Source of the DNA: an uncultured Coriobacteriaceae bacterium
GTDB lineage: Bacteria; Actinomycetota; Coriobacteriia; Coriobacteriales; QAMH01
Length of the DNA stretch: 14,482 nt
Assembly (NCBI GenBank): GCA_902783925.1
Contig: CACZSV010000146.1
Span: 1 to 14,482 of the forward strand
Direction: 5' to 3'
Shown: positions 1 to 7,535 of the stretch, in pieces
Position numbering within the stretch: position 1 is the stretch's first letter
Layout of the letters: each line of letters begins with the position of its first letter
Translations under genes and position numbers: made by a program
The notes under the pieces: generated by a model
The model's database searches: none
What the model was told of the DNA's origin: nothing
The model's input: only the letters and a program-made list of their open reading frames with translations

Positions 1-270
1 CTCGGACGCTATGGCGGCGATGAGTTCGTTGCCTTTATCGCTTTCGGCGAGCAAGACCCACACGTCATTGCCGAGCGCCTTTCAAAGAGCATTATCGAAA
101 AAGTCAAGAGCATCGACGTGCCCGACGGAACGCATGTTGGATGCAGCATCGGCGTTGCCATCTGCCGTCAAAAGCACACCTCGTTTTACGATTTGCTCGA
201 AGCCTCAGACAAGGCGATGTATACGAGCAAGAAAGCCGGAAAAGGCCGCTTCACCATCGTCGACATGTAA
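1..270 (+). CDS. GGDEF-domain diguanylate cyclase, C-terminal part (5' truncated by window edge)
   Basis: The frame is open from base 1 to a TAA at 268-270 (89 residues) and has no start inside the window. It begins with LGRYGGDEF, so the GGDEF signature is at visible residues 5-9. This motif forms the active site of diguanylate cyclases, which make cyclic di-GMP from two GTP. Further on are the conserved SIGVAI strand and the C-terminal ASDKAMYTSKKAGKGRF segment typical of the GGDEF fold. The visible active-site motif is canonical, so the domain is probably catalytic. The inhibitory I-site (RxxD), if present, and any N-terminal sensor or membrane domain lie upstream of the window. The gene converges on pheT. 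No U-rich intrinsic terminator follows it, but a foldable element does (331-393). Domain identity is secure; signal and localisation are unknown. Confidence 0.93.
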   Translation, partial: LGRYGGDEFVAFIAFGEQDPHVIAERLSKSIIEKVKSIDVPDGTHVGCSIGVAICRQKHTSFYDLLEASDKAMYTSKKAGKGRFTIVDM

Positions 271-330
271 AGCATGAGGGGGCGGCGCGCCCGCGTGACA
301 GCCCGCGATTTCGCGAGCTGCAAGTCGTTG

Positions 331-393
331 AGGGCGTGGCGGGAGCGAGAGCTAGCAAACGCGCAAGCGTTTGCCCCGCAGCTGCCGCGCCCT
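331..393 (+). other. Branched inverted-repeat structure in the GGDEF/pheT convergent gap
   Basis: The 199-base gap 271-469 has no gene. Bases 331-338 pair with 386-393 (8 bp, one G-U) and 339-343 pair with 375-379 (5 bp). Inside are a short hairpin at 344-353 (AGC-GAGA-GCT) and a perfect 8-bp hairpin at 355-374 (GCAAACGC, loop GCAA, GCGTTTGC). Both loops are GNRA tetraloops only when read on the plus strand, which favours RNA made from this strand, i.e. the 3' end of the GGDEF transcript. No T-run follows, so it is not an ordinary intrinsic terminator. An 8-base direct repeat AGCGGGTA (402-409, 421-428) lies just beyond. It may be a 3'-UTR structure or a dispersed repeat; its function is unknown. 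Confidence 0.45.
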
Positions 394-469
394 TAAGACG
401 AAGCGGGTAGCGAGCGCATGAGCGGGTATGCCATGCGGACACGCCAAGTATTCAACTGGCAGAAAGCCT

Positions 470-2917
470 TCAGCTTCTGACTTCGCCACCCGTGGCCTTG
501 GTCACCTTCGCAACGATCTTGTCGTGTGCTTTCTCGACTTCCTCGCTTGTGAGGGTGCGATCCCCTGCTCTGTACGCGATTCTGAATGCCATGGATTTCT
601 TGCCAGCACCCACGCGCTTCTCATCGCGGTAGACATCGAAGAGACGAACGCTTTCGAACGGCCCCTTGCGGCCAGCGGATTCGATGCTCTGAATAATACG
701 CTCGCAAGTCACATCTTCGTCGACAACGAGCGCGAGATCCATTTCCATGCCGGGAAGCGTCGGCACATCGACGTAGGGACGCTGTTCCTGAGCAGTCGAG
801 AGCAGCGCGCGCATGTCGAACTCAAATGCGGCAACAGCGCCTTCGACGTCGAATTCCTGGGCAACAAGCGGATGTATCTCGCCAATCCATCCGAGCACCG
901 TGCCCCCGCTGAGCACCTCGGCAGCACGCCCCGGCTGCAACCAGGGTGCCTCGTCTGCCTCGAGGGCTTTGAAGCGCAGCTTGGGGGTCGCAAGCTCGCG
1001 CAGGAGGTTTTCGACAACGCCCTTGGCGTCGAAGAAGTCGATCTCGACCGCGCCCTGGTTCCATCCGGGCAAGTTGAACGAGCCCGTCATGACGCCTGCG
1101 ACGAGCGTGCGCTCCTTGGGTGTCTTGCGCCCTTCTGCCGTGCCAAAAACCACGCCACGTTCGAAGAGCTGAACGTTTGCAACGCCGCGACTCTGATTGT
1201 ACGCAACGCTTCTGAGCAAACCAGGGATGATGCTGCGCCGCAGCACCGACTGCTCGCTACTCATCGGGTTGAGCAGCTCGACAGCCTCGCCACGTCCTTC
1301 TTCAGGGATACGCGCCTTCTCGAGATCGTCTTCGGCGACGAGCGAATAGGTCATGGTCTCGTTCATGCCGCACGCGCGAAGCGTCGAGCTGATGAGCTCG
1401 ATACGCTGCTGGTCGAGCGTTCGGCCGCCCGCATGCGCACCGCCAGGCAGCGTCGCTTCGATGCGGTCCATACCGTAGATACGGAGCACTTCCTCATAGA
1501 GGTCGATTTCGCGGATGAGATCGGGGCGGAAGGTCGGAGCGACTACCTTAACCGTCTCGTCGCCAGATGCGCCCTTCACCTCGCATCCAAGGTCGCGAAG
1601 AATCGTGAATTGCTCCTCGTCGCTGATATCTGCGCCGATATGCGCACGCAATCTCGCAGGACGCAAGGTGAGTTCCACTGGCTCGGGCACGAGCGGGTAG
1701 GCATCGACCACTCCCTGGCAGACGGTGCCGCCGCTCACGGCCGCGATAAGCGCAGCGGCAATCTCGGAGTACTCATTGCAGGTGCTGGCATCGACGCCGC
1801 GTTCGTAGCGGATAGACGCCTCGCTCACTAGGCCGAGATTGCGGCTCGTGCGGCTCGTATGCGCCGTCGAGAACGTGGCGGATTCGAGGAGCACATCGGT
1901 CGTCGCATCAGTCACCTCGGAGTCAAGACCGCCCATCACGCCCGCAAGCGCAACATTGCTGCCGTTATCGGTGATCATGGTCACGTCGCTCGAAAGCTCG
2001 CGCTCGACGCCGTCAAGCGTCGTGAACTTCGTGCCGTCTTCCGCCGCCTTCACGAGCACATGGTATTTGCCATCGTCTTGCTTGGAAAACGCGTTCAGAT
2101 CGAAGGCGTGCAGAGGTTGACCGAGCTCGAAGAGTATGTAATTGGTCACGTCGACGACGTTGTTGATGGGACGTGCCCCCAGCGCCGTAATGCGCTCGAC
2201 CAGCCAGTCGGGAGACGGGCCGATCTTCACGTTGCGAATAACGCGTGCAGTGTAGCGCGGGCAGCGCTCGGGGTCTGCGATTTCCACACTCACGAAGTCC
2301 TCGACGTGCTCGTCGTTTTGCGGTCCAGGAACGGCAACAGGCGGCTCGTATTTCCACGGGACGTGGTACATCGCGCCGACCTCGCGCGCAAAGCCCTTCA
2401 TCGAGAGGCAGTCGGGCCTATTCGGGGTAATCTCGAGATCGAGCACCGTGTCCGAAAGACCGCGGTACTCGGCAAACGAGGCACCGAGCGGCGCATCGTC
2501 GGGCAGCACCATAATGCCTTCGTGGTCATTGCTCAAATTGAGCTCACGTTCGCTGCAGATCATGCCGCAGCTCACCACACCGCGAAGCTTCGATTTCTTG
2601 ATCTTGAAGTCTCCCGGCAAAACAGAGCCGATTGTCGCGACGGCGACCTTGATGCCAGCACGGATATTCGGAGCGCCGCAGACAATCTGCGTGGGCTCTT
2701 CCCCATCGCCAAAACTCACCGTGCACACATGCATATGGTCGCTATCGGGATGATCGACGCAGGTCTCCACATAACCGATCTTGACACCGTCGAGATTCGC
2801 ACCGACTTTTTCGACACCCTCGACGCCGGTGCCGGTCAGATCCAGACGGTCGCAGAATTCCTGGAGCCCATCGGGGACCTTCACCATGGAGTCGAGCCAT
2901 TTCAACGAAACAAGCAT
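470..2917 (-). CDS. pheT: Phenylalanyl-tRNA synthetase beta subunit
   Basis: This 815-residue protein has the usual bacterial PheT length and domain order. An N-terminal segment (about 1-40) is followed by a tRNA-binding EMAP/OB-like domain (about 40-150, with HPDSDHMHVC and IVCGAPNIRAG). After LEITPNRPDCLSMKG come the B3/4 editing domain (about 205-400), the B5 domain (about 405-480) and the inactive synthetase-like core (from about 495, GRTLDQQRIELISSTLRACG). The C-terminal ferredoxin-fold anticodon-binding domain (about 720-815) contains MDLALVVDED and RLFDVYRDE. With PheS it forms the cytosolic alpha2-beta2 enzyme that charges tRNA-Phe; the beta subunit recognises the tRNA and hydrolyses mischarged Tyr-tRNA. 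The ATG start at 2917 has AGGAG 9 bases upstream. It begins 16 bases after pheS, in the same T-box-controlled operon. Long plus-strand frames across it are antisense artefacts. Confidence 0.98.
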   Translation of the reverse strand: MLVSLKWLDSMVKVPDGLQEFCDRLDLTGTGVEGVEKVGANLDGVKIGYVETCVDHPDSDHMHVCTVSFGDGEEPTQIVCGAPNIRAGIKVAVATIGSVLPGDFKIKKSKLRGVVSCGMICSERELNLSNDHEGIMVLPDDAPLGASFAEYRGLSDTVLDLEITPNRPDCLSMKGFAREVGAMYHVPWKYEPPVAVPGPQNDEHVEDFVSVEIADPERCPRYTARVIRNVKIGPSPDWLVERITALGARPINNVVDVTNYILFELGQPLHAFDLNAFSKQDDGKYHVLVKAAEDGTKFTTLDGVERELSSDVTMITDNGSNVALAGVMGGLDSEVTDATTDVLLESATFSTAHTSRTSRNLGLVSEASIRYERGVDASTCNEYSEIAAALIAAVSGGTVCQGVVDAYPLVPEPVELTLRPARLRAHIGADISDEEQFTILRDLGCEVKGASGDETVKVVAPTFRPDLIREIDLYEEVLRIYGMDRIEATLPGGAHAGGRTLDQQRIELISSTLRACGMNETMTYSLVAEDDLEKARIPEEGRGEAVELLNPMSSEQSVLRRSIIPGLLRSVAYNQSRGVANVQLFERGVVFGTAEGRKTPKERTLVAGVMTGSFNLPGWNQGAVEIDFFDAKGVVENLLRELATPKLRFKALEADEAPWLQPGRAAEVLSGGTVLGWIGEIHPLVAQEFDVEGAVAAFEFDMRALLSTAQEQRPYVDVPTLPGMEMDLALVVDEDVTCERIIQSIESAGRKGPFESVRLFDVYRDEKRVGAGKKSMAFRIAYRAGDRTLTSEEVEKAHDKIVAKVTKATGGEVRS

Positions 2918-2933
2918 TGTCGCTATCTCCTAT

Positions 2934-3995
2934 CTAGAACTGACGCAGGAAGCGCATGTCGCCTTCGAGCAGCATCCTGAGGTCGGGAACATCGTATTTG
3001 AGGCATGCGAGACGCTCGACGCCTACGCCAAAGGCAAATCCCGTGTAGACTTCCGGGTCGATGCCGACGTTTTCGAAGACGTTGGGGTCGACCATGCCGC
3101 AGCCGAGAATTTCGACCCAGCCCGTGTGCTTGCAAAAGCGGCAGCCCTCGCCGTGGCAGATACCGCAGGATACGTCCGCCTCCGCGCTCGGCTCAGTGAA
3201 CGGGAAGAAGTGCGCACGAAAGCGCGTCTTGCGCTCCTCGCCGAAAAACGCCTTGATAAAATACTCGAGGGTGCCCTTGAGGTCACCAAAGGTGATGCCT
3301 TTGTCGACGACGAGGCCCTCAATCTGATGAAACTGGGGCAGATGCGACGGGTCGGCCACATCGTGACGATACACCTTGCCCGGGCTGATCATATAGATGG
3401 GCGGCTTTTTCTCCTCCATGACGTGCACTTGCGTGCCGGACGTCTGCGTACGCAGCAAAACGTCGGATTCGCCGCGCACATCGCTCACGTCACCACTGCG
3501 ATCGACGATGTAGAAGGTGTCTTGCATGGAGCGGCTCGGATGATCCTTGGGAGCATTGAGCGCCGTGAAGTTATACCAGTCGGTCTCGATCTCGCGACCG
3601 CCTTCGATCTCGTAGCCAATGCCGGCAAAGATATCGGAGCATTCGCGGATGATATGGTTGATGAGATGCTCGGTGCCTATAGGCATCGAACGTCCAGGCA
3701 GGCTGATGTCGATTGCACCCGCCTTCATCTTCTCTTCGAGCTCTGCGCCCTTCAGCTGCTTGGCGCGCTGCGAGAGAGCCTCTTCGATACGGTCGCGGAC
3801 CTCGTTAGACAGCTTGCCGATTATCGGGCGCTCCTCGGGCGGGATATCGCGCATGCCACGCAACACGCTCGTGAGCGAGCCCTTCTTGCCGAGCACACTG
3901 ATGCGCACTTCTTCGAGGGCATCGCTTGTCGCGGCTTGAGATATCGCAGAGAGCATGTCGTCTCTCAGCTTCTCGAGATCTTCCATCAACGCCAT
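2934..3995 (-). CDS. pheS: Phenylalanyl-tRNA synthetase alpha subunit
   Basis: PheS is the catalytic subunit that activates phenylalanine with ATP and transfers it to tRNA-Phe. I chose the ATG at 3995-3993 (353 residues, MALMEDLEKLRDDML) because AAGGA lies 6 bases upstream and the length fits the family. The frame stays open to 4130, but those extra 45 codons translate the T-box and its terminator. Residues 1-90 form the coiled-coil tRNA arm. The class II core follows: motif 1 region HPSRSMQDTFYI (152-163), motif 2 region TSGTQVH to GKVYRHD (185-212), and motif 3 GFAFGVGVERLA (319-330). FPFTEPSAE (264-272) and a four-cysteine insert (C277, C280, C285, C288), as seen in many bacterial PheS, are present. 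It is first in the operon with pheT and is regulated by transcription antitermination on uncharged tRNA-Phe. Confidence 0.98.
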   Translation of the reverse strand: MALMEDLEKLRDDMLSAISQAATSDALEEVRISVLGKKGSLTSVLRGMRDIPPEERPIIGKLSNEVRDRIEEALSQRAKQLKGAELEEKMKAGAIDISLPGRSMPIGTEHLINHIIRECSDIFAGIGYEIEGGREIETDWYNFTALNAPKDHPSRSMQDTFYIVDRSGDVSDVRGESDVLLRTQTSGTQVHVMEEKKPPIYMISPGKVYRHDVADPSHLPQFHQIEGLVVDKGITFGDLKGTLEYFIKAFFGEERKTRFRAHFFPFTEPSAEADVSCGICHGEGCRFCKHTGWVEILGCGMVDPNVFENVGIDPEVYTGFAFGVGVERLACLKYDVPDLRMLLEGDMRFLRQF

Positions 3996-4304
3996 ATCGT
4001 GTCCTTCCATCTGTCTTGCAGGCGAAAAATGACAAACAAAAAATCCGCCCCCGTGCATGACACGAGGACGGATATTTCTTGTATCCGCGGTACCACCTCG
4101 GTTGGTCACGTTCACACGTGGCCCACTCATTGCTCCCGTTTCGTGGGAAACCCGGCCAACCTACTTGCCCCGATTGAGCGTTCAGCCAGCAGCTCCGGAA
4201 GTGAATTCTCATGCCGTAATTGCCGTCTCGCCCTTTCAGCAACCCAGGCGATCTCTGTCGTTCAGCAAGAACAGCCGCATGAGACTGTCTCCATCAACGC
4301 AATG
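3996..4304 (-). promoter_or_regulatory. T-box leader (tRNA-Phe sensing) of pheST
   Basis: On the minus strand the leader contains the T-box core GAGGTGGTACCGCGG (4099-4085), which pairs with the tRNA acceptor end. Upstream, CTCATGC and GCATGAG form part of Stem I. They bracket a specifier loop reading GAA-TTC-AC, with the UUC phenylalanine codon at 4205-4203 followed by the usual A. After the T-box, CGGATA and TATCCG can pair around CAAGAAA as antiterminator; this is mutually exclusive with the terminator at 4038-4073. Binding of uncharged tRNA-Phe should stabilise the antiterminator and allow pheST transcription. Exact ends are inferred: the start comes from the promoter call and the end is the base before the pheS ATG. 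Confidence 0.95.
4038..4073 (-). terminator. Regulated intrinsic terminator of the pheS T-box
   Basis: A 13-bp stem (4073-4061 with 4055-4043, two G-U pairs) and a 5-base loop are followed by six T residues (4043-4038) on the minus strand, ahead of pheS. Its 5' arm overlaps the bases needed for the antiterminator. Confidence 0.93.
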
Positions 4305-4310
4305 TGCGTG

Positions 4311-4319
4311 AGTATAGCA
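4311..4319 (-). promoter_or_regulatory. Extended -10 promoter of the pheST leader
   Basis: On the minus strand TG-C-TATACT gives an extended -10 element (TG at 4319-4318, hexamer at 4316-4311). It lies just upstream of T-box Stem I, with transcription expected to start near 4304. No good -35 hexamer is present at 17 bases, as is common for extended -10 promoters. Confidence 0.55.
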
Positions 4320-4360
4320 CCAAATGCAGCCAGCGCCACACAAAGATTGACGCGTGGGGC

Positions 4361-4381
4361 AAAAAGCTGCCCTGCGGCAGC
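4361..4381 (-). terminator. Intrinsic terminator after the HAD phosphatase gene
   Basis: Minus-strand GCTGCC, loop GCAG and GGCAGC form a perfect 6-bp hairpin (4381-4376 with 4371-4366). Five T residues follow (4365-4361). The stem overlaps the HAD stop codon. It separates the upstream operon from the pheST promoter. Confidence 0.85.
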
Positions 4382-5037
4382 TAGTCCAGCAGCTCCTCGA
4401 AGCTGCGTATGACGATTGTGGCTTCAATGCTCAGTTCATCGAAGCTGCCCGAATCGTCGCCATCATAGGTGCCGATGCTCGAGATGCCGCATGCGTTAAT
4501 CACGCGAATCGCATACAGCGAATCGTCGGCACCCCACGCGCTTCGCGCCTGAGCGCCGATGCTCTCGAGCGCGTAATTCCAAATGCGGGGGTCTTGCTTG
4601 GAAATGCCCAGTTCCTTGGTAGAGAACAGCCCGTCGAAGGCATCGACCATGCCGCATGTCGTCAATCCCGACTTGATGAATTCAAGCGGACTCGACGACA
4701 CGACTGCGCAGGGAACGCCGGCCTCGCGCAAGGCAAATACGAACTCTCTGGCTCCACGCTTTGGCTGTGCGTCGTGCTCGTAGTAATCGACCATGGTGGC
4801 GTTTACATAATCGATGACCGCCTGATTGCTGTCGAACAATCCGTGGCGCTCGTGGAAAATGCGCGCCGCCTCGGTGATGGGAGCCGCGCGCATCTCTTCG
4901 AGCTCGGACTGCGTCCAATCATGCCCTGTCATCTCTATAAGCGAATATTCAACGCCACGCCAGGTACCCATAGAGTCGAGCAGGCATCCGTCGCAATCGA
5001 AGAGAAAACCGCTTGCGTTTTCGAAGCGCTCAAACAT
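4381..5037 (-). CDS. HAD-superfamily (subfamily IA) phosphatase/phosphomutase-like protein
   Basis: The 218-residue product shows all four HAD motifs. Motif I is FDCDGCLLDS, with nucleophile D14 and acid/base D16. Motif II is VVSSSP (S114), motif III K147 in SKQDPRIW, and motif IV GADDS (D171-D172). The helical cap between motifs I and II fits subfamily IA, the group of beta-phosphoglucomutase, phosphoglycolate phosphatase and similar enzymes. It is a cytosolic, Mg2+-dependent enzyme; the substrate cannot be read from sequence. I chose the ATG at 5037 because it sits just before motif I. The frame extends to 5232, but that part overlaps the aminotransferase gene. Only 2 bases separate it from the aminotransferase stop and no strong Shine-Dalgarno is seen, so translational coupling is likely. 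It is last in its operon. Confidence 0.88.
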   Translation of the reverse strand: MFERFENASGFLFDCDGCLLDSMGTWRGVEYSLIEMTGHDWTQSELEEMRAAPITEAARIFHERHGLFDSNQAVIDYVNATMVDYYEHDAQPKRGAREFVFALREAGVPCAVVSSSPLEFIKSGLTTCGMVDAFDGLFSTKELGISKQDPRIWNYALESIGAQARSAWGADDSLYAIRVINACGISSIGTYDGDDSGSFDELSIEATIVIRSFEELLD

Positions 5038-5039
5038 AC

Positions 5040-6227
5040 TTACCGTGCCTGATATTCGTCGTAGACCTCTTTGAAAGCCTTGAGCGAGCCGCGAATGGTC
5101 TCTTCCGAACAGCAATACCCCACGCGAGTCCAGCCCTGCGTGAGAAAGCCGTTCGAGGGAACGAGTAAAAGCTCGTGCTGCCGGCATACCTCGCAGAACG
5201 CCTCGGCATCTGGCTCGAGAGCCTCGATCCACATATAGAAAGCGCCCTGAGGCTCGATAACGTTGTAGCCAATCTCGCGGAGACCGTCTAAAAGAATCTT
5301 ACGGTTGCGGTCGTAGGGTTCGATTTCCACAGGCGCATCGACACATTCGGCAACGACCTTCTGGAAGAGCACCGAATCGCAGATATAGCCCAAAGAGCGT
5401 CCGGCACCGGAGCATGCGGTGTACACGCGCTGCCAGTCGGGCATGGTATTGGGAACGAGAAGGTACCCGATGCGCTCGCCGGGAAGCGAGAATGATTTCG
5501 ACCACGAATAACACACGAAGGTTGCTTCGTAGAGGTCGGGAACCCATGCGGGGACGAGCCCATCGTAGACGAGCTCGCGATACGGCTCGTCGCTGATGAG
5601 ATAGATCGTGCGTCCCAGCTCGGCGTTTTTTGCGCGCAGCAAATCGGCGAGCTGCTTCAGGTTCTCGTCGGAATACACGGAGCCCACAGGATTGTTCGGC
5701 GAATTAATGACGATTGCAGCGGTCTTAGGGGTGATCGCCGCCTCAATTGCCGGGATGTCGAGCTGGAAATCGCTTGTGCGCGCAGGAACTTCGACCGTAA
5801 CCGCGCCCGCGTTCGATGCCCAGGTTTTGTATTCGGGAAAATACGGCGTGATGGCAATGAGTTCTTCGCCGGGAAGCACGACCGCCTTGATTGCAATACA
5901 AATCGCAGATGACGCACCTGCTGTGAGATAGAGATTGGCAGCGCTGTAATTCTGGTTGAAGCGTTTGTTGAGGTTTTCTGCAATAGCCGCGCGGGCTTCG
6001 ACCAGGCCGGGCGACATCGAATAGGCGTGCATCGTACCCTTGCCCTCTTTTGCCAGACGCGCGATGGTTTCGTCAACGATTGCAGGAGAGGGAACGGATG
6101 GATTGCCAATGGAAAGATCGAAGACCTTGTCATCGCCAATCTGCGCCTTGCGGTCAAGCCCATAGGCAAAGATCTCGCGAATCTTATTGGGGGCGGCGCC
6201 CAGAGCGTACATATCCTCGTTAATCAT
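5040..6227 (-). CDS. PLP-dependent aminotransferase, class I/II (aspartate aminotransferase fold)
   Basis: A 395-residue cytosolic fold-type I aminotransferase. The PLP Schiff-base lysine is K244 in SWSKSFSLPGERIGYL. SPNNPVG (176-182) and SDEPY (D213, Y216) contact the cofactor. R368 in WTRVGYC is the predicted substrate alpha-carboxylate arginine. The N-terminal FDLSIGNPSVPSP segment is typical of aspartate/alanine/aromatic-type enzymes. The amino donor and keto acid cannot be assigned. I chose the ATG at 6227 because AAGGAG lies 6 bases upstream; the frame runs to 6335, but the extra 36 residues are unlike the family. The HAD gene begins 2 bases after its stop. Upstream is a 114-base gap with a possible promoter and operator, so this pair may be transcribed separately from the thiamine genes. 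Confidence 0.93.
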   Translation of the reverse strand: MINEDMYALGAAPNKIREIFAYGLDRKAQIGDDKVFDLSIGNPSVPSPAIVDETIARLAKEGKGTMHAYSMSPGLVEARAAIAENLNKRFNQNYSAANLYLTAGASSAICIAIKAVVLPGEELIAITPYFPEYKTWASNAGAVTVEVPARTSDFQLDIPAIEAAITPKTAAIVINSPNNPVGSVYSDENLKQLADLLRAKNAELGRTIYLISDEPYRELVYDGLVPAWVPDLYEATFVCYSWSKSFSLPGERIGYLLVPNTMPDWQRVYTACSGAGRSLGYICDSVLFQKVVAECVDAPVEIEPYDRNRKILLDGLREIGYNVIEPQGAFYMWIEALEPDAEAFCEVCRQHELLLVPSNGFLTQGWTRVGYCCSEETIRGSLKAFKEVYDEYQAR

Positions 6228-6297
6228 CCAAAACTCCTTCGCCCGTATCTGCGGTTGGTATGGATTGCAGTGTAGCCGTTTGTTCGAATCGCTGACG

Positions 6298-6326
6298 ATA
6301 ATATTTACGCAATCGCAACGATTGAA
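6298..6326 (-). promoter_or_regulatory. Possible promoter with overlapping inverted repeat upstream of the aminotransferase
   Basis: On the minus strand TTCAAT (6326-6321) and TATTAT (6303-6298, 5 of 6 matches to TATAAT) are 17 bases apart. A perfect inverted repeat CAATCG-CAA-CGATTG (6310-6324) overlaps the -35 element and spacer, where a repressor could bind. The -35 match is weak. Confidence 0.35.
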
Positions 6327-6341
6327 TCCGCGCATGCTCCA

Positions 6342-6641
6342 CTATTCCGAAAGAATGTCATCCACCTTCGCGACCTTCTCTTCCATCATGCCCGAATATC
6401 CCGGACGTATATCCACTTTCATGATGACCTCGGTGCGTATGCCCTTTTCCGCGAGGACGAAGGTGGCATCTTTGACGACTTGCATGACCTCGTCATACTC
6501 GCCCTCGATTTCCGTGAACATGGAATACGTTTTGTTCGGCAGCCCCGATTCGCGGATGACGCGCACGACCTGCGCCACGTGCTCGGAAAGCTCTTCTCCT
6601 TCGCCGAACGGCGCGATTGCAACGGCTACGAGCGTGTTCAT
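6342..6641 (-). CDS. Thiamine-binding protein, MTH1187/YqgV (DUF77) family
   Basis: This 99-residue protein matches the small ferredoxin-like-fold MTH1187/YqgV family. Visible signs are the N-terminal strand VAVAIAPFGEG, the central YSMFTEIEGEYDEVMQVV segment and the C-terminal strand IRTEVIMKVDIRPG; the length also fits. Characterised family members bind thiamine or related molecules, so a role in thiamine sensing, buffering or delivery is plausible. The exact function is not known from sequence. The start at 6641 is supported by AGGAGG 8 bases upstream, which overlaps the end of thiM. Only 3 bases separate it from thiM, so the two are almost surely co-transcribed, and a thiazole-salvage kinase as neighbour supports the thiamine link. 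No signal peptide or membrane segment is visible, so it should be cytosolic. Confidence 0.88.
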   Translation of the reverse strand: MNTLVAVAIAPFGEGEELSEHVAQVVRVIRESGLPNKTYSMFTEIEGEYDEVMQVVKDATFVLAEKGIRTEVIMKVDIRPGYSGMMEEKVAKVDDILSE

Positions 6642-6644
6642 GGG

Positions 6645-7481
6645 CTAGGCCTCCTCGAGTGTGAATGGGTTATGGGCGATATCTGCAGCTGTGGCGTTGT
6701 ACAGCTCGTCGATAAAGGCGGTCTTGAAGCTCGCCGGGCCAGCTGCTTTGTCTTGCGCACGCGTAGCTGCGAGGTTATAGGCGCATGCCGCGGTAAGCGC
6801 GGCGACGAACGGCGTGGCGGCCGCTGCGTATACGGCAACGACGCCGCCGAGCGAACAGCCAAAGCCAGTGACCTTGCCCATGAGGGCAGAACCACCCGAT
6901 GAATGGGCGACAAGCTCGCCATCCGTGATGAGATCTACCTCGCCCGAAACCGTAACGGCGCCATCCGTCCATTTGGCAAGAGAGATCGCGGCGGCGCGCG
7001 CTTCACTCACGGTCTCGGTGGAATCAACGCCCTTGACATCTCCTGCGGCACCCTGCGTTTCGAGCCCCCATTCATGGGCAAGCGCGATAGCCTCGCTCGC
7101 GTTACAACGGATGACGCTTGGCCTATACGCTTTGAGTTCACGCAGAATCATGCTTCTCAGAGACCCGATGCCAATGCCGACCGGGTCGAGTACCCAGGGG
7201 GTGCCTGTTTCATGCGCTGCACGGGCAGTGGCAATGACACCTTCTTCGTGCACGGGCAGAAGCGAACCCATGTTGATATAGAACGCGCGGCCTGCTTGCG
7301 CCAAGGCTGCCCCTTCTTCGCCCATGTAGACCATGGCGGCAGACCCGCCTGCGGCAAGCTGCGCATTAGCGACGAAATCGATGGTGATGACATTGGTGAT
7401 GGAGCCAACAAGCGGGGTCGTCGCCTTGACATCTTCAACAGCCTCGACAATCTGCTTTTGGATGTTCTCTTTGCTGAGCAC
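6645..7481 (-). CDS. thiM: Hydroxyethylthiazole kinase
   Basis: ThiM phosphorylates 4-methyl-5-(2-hydroxyethyl)thiazole with ATP, a salvage step to thiamine. The 278 residues match the family length. Visible motifs are the N-terminal ITNVITIDFVANAQLAAGGS substrate region, VLDPVGIG (97-104), RCNASE (125-130) and TGFGCSLGG (205-213), where C209 is the conserved catalytic-site cysteine. The more usual forms are TGTGC and RGNASE, so T-to-F and G-to-C changes are present here. The GTG start at 7481 follows AAAGGA with a 6-base gap. It is the first gene of the run with the thiamine-binding gene. thiE and thiD are not in the window. I see no TPP riboswitch upstream (no CUGAGA or CUGAUC...ACCAGCG elements). 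Confidence 0.93.
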   Translation of the reverse strand: MLSKENIQKQIVEAVEDVKATTPLVGSITNVITIDFVANAQLAAGGSAAMVYMGEEGAALAQAGRAFYINMGSLLPVHEEGVIATARAAHETGTPWVLDPVGIGIGSLRSMILRELKAYRPSVIRCNASEAIALAHEWGLETQGAAGDVKGVDSTETVSEARAAAISLAKWTDGAVTVSGEVDLITDGELVAHSSGGSALMGKVTGFGCSLGGVVAVYAAAATPFVAALTAACAYNLAATRAQDKAAGPASFKTAFIDELYNATAADIAHNPFTLEEA

Positions 7482-7521
7482 TCCTTATCCTTTCGCGCGT
7501 GGATACATACGACAAGGATGC

Positions 7522-7527
7522 ATTGTA
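7522..7527 (-). promoter_or_regulatory. Possible -10 element for thiM
   Basis: Minus-strand TACAAT (5 of 6 matches) lies about 40 bases before the GTG start and just after the terminator at 7536-7582. thiM may therefore have its own promoter. No convincing -35 is seen; at the right distance it would overlap the terminator T-run. Confidence 0.3.
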
Positions 7528-7535
7528 CTCAAAAT

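Noticed and set aside
428..2980. Long plus-strand open frames at 428-1831 and 1859-2980
   Set aside because: They lie antisense to pheT, have no recognisable domains, and arise from the codon bias of the GC-rich opposite strand.
2781..4412. Plus-strand frame of 543 codons opposite pheS
   Set aside because: It is antisense to pheS and runs through the T-box leader; the translation has no family features.
5038..5232. N-terminal extension of the HAD protein
   Set aside because: It would overlap the aminotransferase coding sequence by 65 codons, while HAD motif I begins soon after the ATG at 5037.
6228..6335. N-terminal extension of the aminotransferase
   Set aside because: The ATG at 6227 has a strong Shine-Dalgarno, and the extension covers the probable promoter.
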